Positions 1 to 6,318 are shown, counted from the first letter of the stretch. The stretch is DNA of 6,496 nt from an uncultured Hungatella sp. (GCA_910585645.1 CAJUFP010000179.1:1-6496); one strand, 5' to 3'. A program made the numbers and translations. Notes: a model not told the origin generated them from the letters alone.

Positions 1-84
1 GAATGTTTGGCATATCTGAACCCGGACGGGACATCTCTCCTTCTCTGACTGGCCCACGACTACCCTCGCCTTTTGCTCACTCAA
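1..84 (+). repeat. Dispersed intergenic repeat, copy 1 (inverted relative to copy 2 at 6393-6480)
   Basis: Read on the plus strand, this stretch matches the reverse complement of 6393-6480. The first 24 bases are identical (GAATGTTTGGC...CTGAACCCG), as are ACGG at 26-29, a TGGCCC/ACGAC block near 50-60 and the inner end TTTGCTCACTCAA at 72-84. The pyrimidine-rich middle differs by substitutions and indels (84 versus 88 bp). The unit lies just upstream of the promoter of the HAD gene. Because the window starts at the first matching base, the repeat may extend further left. No transposase or classic terminator is associated with it. Calling it a member of a dispersed family is an inference from two copies. 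Confidence 0.85.
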
Positions 85-109
85 TATCCCCGCCCTCAAA
101 AGAAAGCAG

Positions 110-138
110 TTGACAATCCTCCGGATACATGATAACGT
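110..138 (+). promoter_or_regulatory. Predicted sigma-A promoter of the HAD hydrolase gene
   Basis: A perfect -35 TTGACA (110-115) is followed by a 17-bp spacer and a weak -10 TAACGT (133-138). The -10 keeps the three most conserved positions (T, A and final T) and is preceded by TG at 130-131, making an extended -10. Transcription would start near 145, giving a leader of about 60 nt. The site begins 26 bp inside the inner edge of repeat copy 1. The weak -10 core is the main doubt. Confidence 0.55.
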
Positions 139-205
139 ATTGCCAGAAAACGACAGAAACAAAGACAAATTTATGGGAGAAGAGAACGGAGGGAACATAA
201 AGAGC

Positions 206-1027
206 ATGGAGTACAAGATCATTGTGCTGGATCTGGACGGGACGCTGACCAACCGGGACAAGGTTGTGACGCCCAGGACAAAGGAGGCCCTTATGAAGGC
301 CCAGGATATGGGGAAGATCGTGGTGCTGGCGTCGGGGCGGCCTACCCCGGGGGTCATGCCTCTGGCCCGGGAGCTTAAGCTTGGGGAACACGGGGGATAC
401 ATCCTGTCCTTTAACGGGGGGATGATCGTCAGCTGTAAGACAGGGGAGACGGTGTTTAGCAGCCAGCTTCCTGTAGAGATTAATGAGAAGGTCATGGATC
501 TGGCGGCGGAGCACCGGGTGGACATCATGACCTATGAGGGGGACAAGATCATTGCCAGCAATGCCTCCTATCAGTACATAGCCCTGGAATCCAGGGTGTG
601 CCACATGGAGGTAAAGGAGATCAGCCAGGTGGAGGATATGAAACAGTACGTCACATTTCCCGTGCCCAAATTTATCCTGACGGACGACGGGGACTATCTG
701 GTGACCGTGGAGCCGAAGGTAAAGGCGGCGCTGGGAAAGAACTACAGCGTCTACCGGTCAGACCCCTACTATCTGGAGGTTCTTCCAAAAGGGATCGACA
801 AGGCCAGATCCCTGGAGCGGTTTCTGGAGGTGACGGGATACAGGCGGGAGGAGATGATCGCCTGCGGGGACGGGTACAATGACCTGTCTATGATCCGGTT
901 CGCGGGCCTGGGAGTTGCCATGGAAAACGGGGTGCTGCCGGTGCGCCAGGCGGCGGATTACATCACGCTGTCCAACAATGACGACGGGGTGGCCCATGTT
1001 GTGGAAAAATTTATGCTTTCTTTCTGA
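206..1027 (+). CDS. Cof-type HAD-IIB family sugar-phosphate/nucleotide phosphatase
   Basis: The 273-residue product is typical in length for the Cof/HAD-IIB family of cytosolic, magnesium-dependent phosphohydrolases, which act on small phosphorylated metabolites such as sugar phosphates, FMN or PLP. All four HAD motifs are visible: motif I DLDGT (residues 9-13, nucleophile D9, general acid D11), motif II in LASGRP (S43), the KG lysine (K195) of motif III, and motif IV GDGYNDLSMI (D222, D226). The C2-type cap lies between motifs II and III, roughly residues 80-190. The ATG at 206 is preferred because the family begins right at the first beta strand (MEYKIIVLDLDGT) and GGAGGG lies at 188-193. 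The in-frame ATG at 173 has no Shine-Dalgarno site. No frameshift or missing catalytic residue is seen. The exact substrate cannot be read from sequence. The regulator gene follows 71 bp downstream with its own predicted promoter. Confidence 0.93.
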   Translation: MEYKIIVLDLDGTLTNRDKVVTPRTKEALMKAQDMGKIVVLASGRPTPGVMPLARELKLGEHGGYILSFNGGMIVSCKTGETVFSSQLPVEINEKVMDLAAEHRVDIMTYEGDKIIASNASYQYIALESRVCHMEVKEISQVEDMKQYVTFPVPKFILTDDGDYLVTVEPKVKAALGKNYSVYRSDPYYLEVLPKGIDKARSLERFLEVTGYRREEMIACGDGYNDLSMIRFAGLGVAMENGVLPVRQAADYITLSNNDDGVAHVVEKFMLSF

Positions 1028-1036
1028 CACAGGGTA

Positions 1037-1065
1037 TGGACTTTATAAATTTACTGTGCTAAAAT
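1037..1065 (+). promoter_or_regulatory. Predicted extended -10 promoter of the YerC-like gene
   Basis: The -35 is TGGACT (1037-1042, 4/6), followed by a 17-bp spacer and -10 TAAAAT (1060-1065, 5/6). TG at 1057-1058 forms an extended -10. Transcription would start near 1072, leaving a leader of about 27 nt. A second, less well spaced combination (CTGACA 1024-1029 with TATAAA 1044-1049, 14-bp spacer) was considered weaker. Read-through from the HAD gene is also possible because no terminator is visible between them. Confidence 0.5.
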
Positions 1066-1078
1066 ATCCCTTAGGATA
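1065..1078 (+). promoter_or_regulatory. Perfect inverted repeat TATCC-CTTA-GGATA at the predicted start site (possible operator)
   Basis: Two 5-bp arms, TATCC (1065-1069) and GGATA (1074-1078), are separated by CTTA. The dyad runs from the last base of the predicted -10 across the predicted transcription start, a position where a bound repressor would block initiation. The downstream gene encodes a TrpR-like helix-turn-helix protein, so autoregulation is a natural guess, but nothing in the sequence proves binding. A 5-bp-arm dyad can also arise by chance. Confidence 0.35.
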
Positions 1079-1098
1079 CTGAGAAGGGGAACAAAGAA

Positions 1099-1407
1099 AT
1101 GAACAAGAAGATTAAGACAGAGGCAGTGGACCATCTGTTTGAGGCCATCCTGACACTGGAAAACGCAGAGGAGTGCTACTCGTTCTTTGAGGACGTGTGT
1201 ACGGTCAATGAGCTTTTGTCGCTTTCCCAGCGGTACGAGGTGGCCAGGATGCTGAGGCAGAAAAAGACATACCTGGAGATCGCGGAGAAGACAGGGGCGT
1301 CCACAGCCACCATCAGCCGGGTGAACCGGTCTTTAAATTACGGCAACGACGGGTATGACATGGTGTTTGCCAGGCTTGGCCAGGCAGAAGATAAGGAGCA
1401 GGAATAG
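1099..1407 (+). CDS. YerC/YecD family TrpR-related DNA-binding protein
   Basis: This 102-residue protein matches the small YerC/YecD family of Firmicutes, which is related to the Trp repressor fold. The TrpR-like signature is clear: helices around ELLSLSQRYEVARML (38-52) lead into a helix-turn-helix with TYLEIAEKTGASTATISRVNRSL at 57-79, where ATISRVNRSL is the recognition helix. The acidic tail (AEDKEQE) is ordinary. It presumably binds DNA as a dimer in the cytoplasm; the target and effector are not established for this protein, and tryptophan control should not be assumed. The ATG at 1099 has AAGGGGA at 1084-1090 with an 8-nt spacer. The gene is monocistronic or at most loosely linked to the HAD gene, and a hairpin terminator follows 16 bp after the stop. 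Confidence 0.92.
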   Translation: MNKKIKTEAVDHLFEAILTLENAEECYSFFEDVCTVNELLSLSQRYEVARMLRQKKTYLEIAEKTGASTATISRVNRSLNYGNDGYDMVFARLGQAEDKEQE

Positions 1408-1423
1408 AGGGACATAAAAAGAG

Positions 1424-1470
1424 GCGGGCCGGGAAGATCTTTAAGGAGACTTCCCGGTCCGCTTTGTGGT
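1424..1470 (+). terminator. Rho-independent-type terminator after the YerC-like gene
   Basis: A 13-bp stem pairs 1424-1436 (GCGGGCCGGGAAG) with 1450-1462 (CTTCCCGGTCCGC) with a single G-U wobble and a 13-nt loop. The following TTTGTGGTTT is T-rich but interrupted, so efficiency may be moderate. It separates the regulator gene from the solute-binding protein/chemoreceptor unit, which has its own promoter 32 bp further on. Confidence 0.8.
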
Positions 1471-1501
1471 TTACAAGGTCCGTCTGGGGCGGAAAAACCG
1501 A

Positions 1502-1530
1502 TTGTCAATCCATTGGGAAGATGATATAAT
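1502..1530 (+). promoter_or_regulatory. Strong predicted sigma-A promoter of the solute-binding protein/chemoreceptor unit
   Basis: The -35 TTGTCA (1502-1507, 5/6) and a perfect -10 TATAAT (1525-1530) are separated by exactly 17 bp, and TG at 1522-1523 gives an extended -10. This is the best promoter match in the window. Transcription would start near 1537, so the leader is only about 20 nt and leaves room for little beyond the ribosome binding site. It is not a sigma-D motility promoter (no TAAA-N15-GCCGATAT-like pattern seen), although the second gene is a chemoreceptor. Confidence 0.8.
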
Positions 1531-1556
1531 GGCACAGGATTGAAAAGGAAAGGCGT

Positions 1557-2804
1557 GTGGATTTACCGATGAAAAAGATGTATGTGTATCTGTCAATACT
1601 GCTCTTGGCCCAAATCGCGGCAGGAGGGTGCAAGAGCCGGGAGCCGGAAAAGGAGACTGTCCAGGAGGGCCGGGAGAGGGTGGAACTTACGGTCTGGGGA
1701 GCCGAGGAGGATGAAGAGCTGTTAAAGGAGATGTTCCGGTCCTTCCAGTCCCGATACAGGGATCAGGCGGATGTTCAGATCACTTATGAGCCCCAGAGCG
1801 AGTCCCGGTGCAAGGATGCGCTGATCGCGGGGCTGGAGGACGGGGCCGACGTGTTCGCCTTTGCGGACGACCAGGTGGCGGCTCTGGCCGCGGCGGGGGC
1901 TTTGGAGCCCATTGAGGAGGACGGCGATATCCGTGGATCCAGTCTGGACACAGCCGTGGACGCCGCGTCGGTGGACGGCGTGCTGTACGCCTACCCTCTG
2001 ACAGCGGATAACGGCTATTTTCTCTATTACAATAAAGCGTATTTTTCGGACGAAGACATAAAGAGTCTGGAGCGGATGGTGGAAGCTGCCGGGGAGGCGG
2101 GGAAGGTGGTGGCCATGGACTGGTCCTCCGCCTGGTATGTGTATGCGTTCTTTGGCAACACAGGGCTTACGGTAGGGCTTAATGAGGACGGGATCACCAA
2201 TCACTGCGACTGGAACAGTTCCGACGGACCTATCCGGGGTGTGGATGTGGCCCAGTCTATGCTGGACATTGCCGCAAGCCCGGGATTTTCCAACCGGACA
2301 GACCAGGACTTTCTGGCGGGAGTCCAGGAGGGGACCGTGATCGCCGGCGTCAGCGGCGTGTGGAACGCCGTGGCCATCCGGGAGGCGTGGGGAGATAACA
2401 TGGGGGCGGCAAAGCTTCCCTCCTACACCTGCCGGGGAATGCAGGTGCAGATGGCCTCTTTCTCCGGCTGCAAGCTGGTGGGGGTCAACGCTTACTCCAG
2501 CCATCCCCAGTGGGCCCACCTTCTTGCCCGGTGGATCACCAGCGAGGAAAACCAGGCCCTGCGCTTTCAAGTCCGGGGCCAGGGGCCGGCCAACGTAAAT
2601 GCCGCCAACTCCCCGGATGTCCAGAAGGCCCCGGCCATCGCGGCGCTGATAGAACAGTCAGCGTATTCCCAGCTCCAGCGGGTCGGCGGGAAGTTCTGGG
2701 ACCCGGTGGCGGAATTTGCCGGGAGCATGGCAGAGGGCAATCCCTCCGGCGCGCCGCTTCAGGAGCAGCTGGATGATATGGTGGAGGGCGTTTCTGCCCG
2801 GTAG
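1557..2804 (+). CDS. Extracellular solute-binding lipoprotein (family 1, maltose-binding-like)
   Basis: The 415-residue product has a lipoprotein signal: KK at 6-7, a hydrophobic stretch about 9-21 and a lipobox-like AAGGC with the acylated cysteine at C25. The -3 residue is alanine rather than the usual leucine. The mature protein fits family 1 solute-binding proteins (MalE-type): ELTVWGAEEDEELLKEM at 43-59, FLYYNKAYF at 155-163, and VSGVWNAVAIREAWGDNMGAAKLP near 265-288. Such proteins capture sugars or oligosaccharides outside the membrane; the ligand is not evident. The GTG at 1557 is preferred because AAGGA (1545-1549) lies 7 nt upstream. The ATG at 1569 (residue 5) is possible but its ribosome site would be about 15 nt away. 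No ABC permease or ATPase gene is adjacent; instead a chemoreceptor follows after 27 bp, suggesting a sensory role. Product family is confident; the sensory role is inference. Confidence 0.9.
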   Translation: MDLPMKKMYVYLSILLLAQIAAGGCKSREPEKETVQEGRERVELTVWGAEEDEELLKEMFRSFQSRYRDQADVQITYEPQSESRCKDALIAGLEDGADVFAFADDQVAALAAAGALEPIEEDGDIRGSSLDTAVDAASVDGVLYAYPLTADNGYFLYYNKAYFSDEDIKSLERMVEAAGEAGKVVAMDWSSAWYVYAFFGNTGLTVGLNEDGITNHCDWNSSDGPIRGVDVAQSMLDIAASPGFSNRTDQDFLAGVQEGTVIAGVSGVWNAVAIREAWGDNMGAAKLPSYTCRGMQVQMASFSGCKLVGVNAYSSHPQWAHLLARWITSEENQALRFQVRGQGPANVNAANSPDVQKAPAIAALIEQSAYSQLQRVGGKFWDPVAEFAGSMAEGNPSGAPLQEQLDDMVEGVSAR

Positions 2805-2831
2805 CGGGAGGAAAGGGGGATAGAACAGGAT

Positions 2832-4418
2832 ATGAAAGGAAAAATGACGCTGCAGCAGAGGCTGTTTCTGCCGGTTCTTCTGCTGGGGGCAGTGATGGTG
2901 CTGTCCAACATCCTGGCGGTGATCAGCATCAACAATGTCAACGGAAACGCCGGGACCATTGTGGATGAGTACATGGTCAGCGAGGCGAAGCTGGATGAGA
3001 TCAAACAGTCTATGATGGATCTTCACTGTCTGGCATTGTCCCACATCGTGGCCGCTGACCACAGCACCATGATCCGTCTGGTCCAGGAGATCAAGGAGGA
3101 GGAAAAGGCTCTGGATGGAAAGCTGGAAGAGTATGGGGCTTTTGTGGACCAGGAGGACGCCCCGGTCTACGCCTCTCTTCTGGACAATTATGAGCAGTTT
3201 AAGCACGCCCTGGTATTTTTAGTCTGCGCCAGCGCGGACAGCAAGACCCAGGAGGCGTACGATTTTGCCAACGGGGACGTGGCCAGGTCCAGTGATCTGG
3301 CAGAAGGGAACATCAACACGCTGTACCAGTCAGTAAGCCAGCGGGCCGCCACGGCAAGGGAGCATCTTGCCATAGTCTATGTGAGCGCCATCTGCATCAG
3401 CACAGCCAGCCTTGTTATGGGCATCGTGCTGATCGTCATCGCCTTCCGCATCATCCGCCGGTACGTGATCGCGCCGATCCGGGCTGCCATGGAGACGCTG
3501 CGGGGCAGCGCCAGCCGCACCAGCGGCGTGGTGGATGAGGTGCGAAAGAGGGTAAAGACCTCCGACGGAAGCGTGAAAAATCTGTCGGCCCTTACCCAGG
3601 AGTTGTCCGCGGCTTTGGAGGAGGTGTCCCACAGTGCGGCGGTCATAAGCGCCAGCGCCGGGGGAACCCAGGAGGACGCCAAGATTATGGCAAAGGAGTG
3701 TACAGCCATTACGGCGTATTCTGCCGAGATGCGGGAGCGGGCGGAGATCATGGAGATGGCGGCAAAGAACAATATGGAGATGGTCCATGAGAGGACAGAG
3801 AGTATTATGGCTGTGCTGAACAAAGCCATTGAACAGAGCCGGAGCGTGGATCAGATCAACACCCTGACAAAGGATATTGTCTCCATCTCCGCCTCCACGG
3901 ACCTGATCGCCATCAACGCCTCCATCGAGGCCATGCGGGCAGGGGAGGCGGGTAAAGGGTTTGCCGTGGTGGCCCAGGAGATCCGCCGTCTGGCTGACTC
4001 CTGCGGCGAGACGGCCAACCACATCCAGGAGGTCAGCGGGGTGGTTACCGGGGCTGTGGAGTATCTTTCCTCCAGCGCCCAGGAGCTGGTGGATTATCTG
4101 AGCGAGGCCATTTTGGCGCAGTTTGACCAGCTGGTGGAGTCGGGAAAGCAGTACCGGGAGGACGCCGGCTATGTGGAGCATTCCATGGACTCCTTTAACA
4201 GCCAGGCAGACAGGCTGAAAAACTCCATGGCTGAGATCGCGGACTCCATCGCCAGCATTTCCGGGGCCATCGACGGGGCGGTTTTGGGAGTGACAGGGGC
4301 GGCGGACAACACCAGAGGGCTGGTGGAGGACATGGAGGGCATTACGGCCCGCATGGACACCAACCAGGAGATTGTGGGAGAACTGCGGCGGCAGGTGGAT
4401 GTGTTTGCCAACCTGTAG
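2832..4418 (+). CDS. Methyl-accepting chemotaxis protein with atypical signalling tip
   Basis: The 528-residue receptor has a transmembrane helix at about 11-33, an extracellular helical domain at about 34-178 (length suits a four-helix-bundle sensor), a second membrane helix at about 181-206, and a short HAMP-like link with its typical proline (P215). A long coiled-coil signalling domain fills the rest. A methylation-type site is visible at SAALEEVSHSA (259-269, E263/E264). The hairpin tip reads SASTDLIAINASIEAMRAGEAGKGFAVVA (353-381, in which N362, E366 and R369 are kept). The usual QTN of the tip is replaced by S355-T356-D357, and the preceding position is alanine. The family relays ligand binding to CheA/CheW at the inner membrane face. 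The ATG at 2832 follows GGGAGGAAAGGGGGA (2806-2820); an alternative ATG at 2844 has AAAGGA just upstream. It sits 27 bp after the solute-binding gene, and no promoter is seen between them. Confidence 0.93.
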   Translation: MKGKMTLQQRLFLPVLLLGAVMVLSNILAVISINNVNGNAGTIVDEYMVSEAKLDEIKQSMMDLHCLALSHIVAADHSTMIRLVQEIKEEEKALDGKLEEYGAFVDQEDAPVYASLLDNYEQFKHALVFLVCASADSKTQEAYDFANGDVARSSDLAEGNINTLYQSVSQRAATAREHLAIVYVSAICISTASLVMGIVLIVIAFRIIRRYVIAPIRAAMETLRGSASRTSGVVDEVRKRVKTSDGSVKNLSALTQELSAALEEVSHSAAVISASAGGTQEDAKIMAKECTAITAYSAEMRERAEIMEMAAKNNMEMVHERTESIMAVLNKAIEQSRSVDQINTLTKDIVSISASTDLIAINASIEAMRAGEAGKGFAVVAQEIRRLADSCGETANHIQEVSGVVTGAVEYLSSSAQELVDYLSEAILAQFDQLVESGKQYREDAGYVEHSMDSFNSQADRLKNSMAEIADSIASISGAIDGAVLGVTGAADNTRGLVEDMEGITARMDTNQEIVGELRRQVDVFANL

Positions 4419-4424
4419 CAGACG

Positions 4425-4457
4425 AAAAAGAAATAGCCTTTTGGGCTATTTCTTTTT
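4425..4457. terminator. Bidirectional terminator between the chemoreceptor and DUF1836 genes
   Basis: A perfect 14-bp stem pairs AAAAAGAAATAGCC (4425-4438) with GGCTATTTCTTTTT (4444-4457) around a 5-nt loop. The T-run continues to 4460. On the plus strand it begins 6 bp after the chemoreceptor stop and ends in a long T-tract. On the minus strand the same stem is followed by five Ts, so it can end both convergent transcripts. The DUF1836 stop codon (4446-4448) lies within the right arm. Confidence 0.93.
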
Positions 4458-5138
4458 TTTCCCTTTTGCCGGGTATTCCTCCCGGATATAGTCAATGAGA
4501 TATTCCATCATCTGTTTTTTCAGGTATACGTCAAATCCAAGGGCGCAGATAAAGGAAAAGAGCCTTAGGTACTCCTGGCTGCCAGGACTTTGGGGGGCGG
4601 CGTCTGCGGTTTCGTCCCCCTGTTCCTGGTCCGGGGAGAAGGTCTTCATGGAGGAGCGGTATTTTCTTATGAGATCTTCCTTTAACCGCTTCATCTGCTC
4701 TTTCTCCAGGGAGAAGATCTCCCGGTAGATGTCCTCCAAAGACCATCCGGACAGATCTTCCTTCTGGGAATCCGCCTCCCTGCCCAGGCTCTGGCCTCCG
4801 AAGTGCTCCTCCGTGATGGGGGCGAACAGGGTCTCGATGTCGTGGAAGGACAGCATGTTTTTAAAATAGTAAATAAAGATCAGCAGGAGGGTGTGCTCCT
4901 TGGTGTATTTCTTCTTGTCAGGCGGCGGAAGGAGGTTGTTCTTGGCGTAGTTGTTGATCATGGTCTTGGTCAGAACCTTGTCCTCAGGGTAGCGCTTGGA
5001 CTTTTCCAGCCGCTCGTCCATAAATGTGGTCAGCTGGTCCATGTACAGCGGGATATCGGGGATCTGCTCTGGCTTTACGTAGTCAAGGCCATCCAGACGC
5101 GCGAAGATCTCCCGAAGCAGTTCTTCGTTTGATTTCAT
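4446..5138 (-). CDS. DUF1836 domain-containing protein
   Basis: This 230-residue protein carries the Firmicutes DUF1836 domain in its N-terminal half (about 28-125). The hallmark is LTKTMINNYAKNNLLPPPDKKKYTKEHT (56-83), followed by LLLIFIYYFKNMLSFHDIETLF. The pattern resembles the MerR-like winged-helix arrangement in which NNYxKxxLLPPP marks the turn, so DNA binding is plausible but unproven. The segment at 110-185 is charged and low-complexity, and a helical tail (LRLFSFICALGFDVYLKKQMMEYLI, 191-215) ends in a lysine-rich tip (KGKKKK) encoded by the terminator hairpin. The ATG at 5136-5138 has GAGGTGAGG directly after the ychF stop, with only 12 bp between the genes, so the two are surely co-transcribed and probably translationally coupled. 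It has no signal peptide. The function is unknown. Confidence 0.9.
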   Translation of the reverse strand: MKSNEELLREIFARLDGLDYVKPEQIPDIPLYMDQLTTFMDERLEKSKRYPEDKVLTKTMINNYAKNNLLPPPDKKKYTKEHTLLLIFIYYFKNMLSFHDIETLFAPITEEHFGGQSLGREADSQKEDLSGWSLEDIYREIFSLEKEQMKRLKEDLIRKYRSSMKTFSPDQEQGDETADAAPQSPGSQEYLRLFSFICALGFDVYLKKQMMEYLIDYIREEYPAKGKKKK

Positions 5139-5150
5139 GTCCTCACCTCA

Positions 5151-6248
5151 TCAGACGTTAAAACGGAACAGGATCACATCCCCGTCCTGGACCACATAGT
5201 CTTTGCCTTCCAGACGGATAAGCCCCTTGTCCCTGGCCGCGGAGTAGGCGCCGCAGTCCAAAAGGTCCTGGTAGTTGACCACCTCGGCCCGGATAAAGCC
5301 CCGCTCAAAGTCAGAGTGGATCTTTCCCGCCGCCTGGGGGGCCTTGGTCCCCACTTTGATGGTCCAGGCTCTGGTCTCGTCCTCCCCGGAGGTCAGGAAG
5401 CTTAGAAGCCCCAGAAGGCTGTAGCTGGCCGCGATCAGCTTTTCAAGGCCTGACTCTTTCAGCCCCAGATCCTCCAGAAACATGGCCTTCTCCTCGTCGT
5501 CCAGCTCCGCGATCTCCTGCTCGATCTGGGCGCAGATCACAAACACCTGGGAACCGCTCTGGGCCGCGAACCGGCGCACAGCCTGGACGTGGCCATTGGA
5601 AGCCCCGTCGTCGGGAAGATCGTCCTCGCCTACATTGGCTGCGAAGATCACCGGCTTCCAGGTGAGAAGGTTTAAGGAGGACACGAAGGTTTCCTCATCC
5701 TCGTCTGCGCAGGGATAGGTCCTTGCCAGTTTTCCCTCCTCCAGATGGGCCTTTAAGGCCTTTAAGATCTCCACCTCTTTTGCCAGGGATTTGTCGTTAA
5801 ACGCGCTTTTGGCGGTCTTGGCAATGCGGCGCTCCAAAATCTCCATATCGGAGAAGATCAGCTCCAGGTCAATGGTCTCAATATCCCTTAAGGGGTCCAC
5901 GCTGCCGTCCACGTGGATCACATTGGCGTCCTCAAAGCAGCGGACCACATGGACAATGGCGTCCACCTCCCGGATGTTGGAGAGAAACTGGTTGCCCAGG
6001 CCTTCCCCCTTGGACGCTCCCTTTACAAGCCCCGCGATGTCCACAAACTCGATGACAGCAGGGGTCACTTTTTTGGAGTGGTAGAAATCCCCCAGAAGCT
6101 TCAGCCGGTGGTCAGGCACCGGCACCACCCCCACATTGGGGTCAATGGTGCAGAACGGGTAGTTGGCAGACTCGGCGCCGGCTTTGGTGAGAGAGTTAAA
6201 TAATGTACTTTTGCCTACGTTGGGCAGGCCTACGATGCCTAATTTCAT
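5151..6248 (-). CDS. ychF: Redox-regulated ATPase YchF (Obg-family P-loop protein, OLA1 homologue)
   Basis: The 365-residue protein matches YchF in length and motif order. It has the P-loop GLPNVGKST (7-15), G3 DIAGL (70-74) within IEFVDIAGLVKGASKGEGLGNQFL, and the NVGE motif (205-208) in place of the GTPase NKxD, which is what lets this family prefer ATP. A helical insert lies at about 125-200, and a C-terminal TGS domain (about 283-363) includes WTIKVGTKAPQAAGKIHSDFERGFIRAEVV. The protein binds ribosomes and is linked to translation of stress-related mRNAs and oxidative-stress control in bacteria. The start at 6248 is chosen because the family begins MKLGIVGLPN and AAGGAAGG (6256-6263) lies 7 nt upstream. 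The frame stays open for 52 codons further up, into the repeat, but that extension has no homology-like features. It is the first gene of a two-gene unit with DUF1836. Confidence 0.97.
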   Translation of the reverse strand: MKLGIVGLPNVGKSTLFNSLTKAGAESANYPFCTIDPNVGVVPVPDHRLKLLGDFYHSKKVTPAVIEFVDIAGLVKGASKGEGLGNQFLSNIREVDAIVHVVRCFEDANVIHVDGSVDPLRDIETIDLELIFSDMEILERRIAKTAKSAFNDKSLAKEVEILKALKAHLEEGKLARTYPCADEDEETFVSSLNLLTWKPVIFAANVGEDDLPDDGASNGHVQAVRRFAAQSGSQVFVICAQIEQEIAELDDEEKAMFLEDLGLKESGLEKLIAASYSLLGLLSFLTSGEDETRAWTIKVGTKAPQAAGKIHSDFERGFIRAEVVNYQDLLDCGAYSAARDKGLIRLEGKDYVVQDGDVILFRFNV

Positions 6249-6273
6249 ATGCGTACCTTCCTTAATATAATTT

Positions 6274-6297
6274 GTCTCCAACCGTCGGGTTGCAGAC
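6274..6297 (-). promoter_or_regulatory. Stem-loop in the ychF leader
   Basis: On the minus strand GTCT-G-CAACC (6297-6288) pairs with GGTTG-G-AGAC (6283-6274): nine base pairs with one G-G mismatch and a CGAC loop. It sits 10 nt upstream of the AAGGAAGG ribosome site. There is no T-tract, so it is not a terminator; it could protect the mRNA 5' end or influence initiation. The function is not known. Confidence 0.5.
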
Positions 6298-6318
6298 CTG
6301 CGCGCGTCAGCGTGCTTC

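Noticed and set aside
110..205. N-terminal extension of the HAD protein from TTG at 110 or ATG at 173
   Set aside because: The TTG is the first half of a TTGACA -35 box, neither start has a ribosome site, and the HAD fold begins at the ATG at 206.
77..604. Minus-strand open frame covering the promoter and 5' part of the HAD gene
   Set aside because: It overlaps a well-supported HAD gene on the other strand and has low-complexity composition without domain features.
1502..1530. Sigma-D-type motility promoter for the chemoreceptor unit
   Set aside because: The hexamers match the vegetative consensus (TTGTCA-17-TATAAT) almost perfectly, and no TAAA/GCCGATAT-like pair is present.
1722..2570. 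Long minus-strand open frame (282 codons) opposite the solute-binding protein
   Set aside because: It is antisense to a well-supported gene, is rich in G/H/P/R as expected from complementing GC-rich codons, and shows no recognisable domain or ribosome site.
3330..4181. Long minus-strand open frame (283 codons) opposite the chemoreceptor
   Set aside because: It is an antisense shadow of a clear coding gene; the composition (many H, L, G, R) is typical of non-coding frames in GC-rich DNA.
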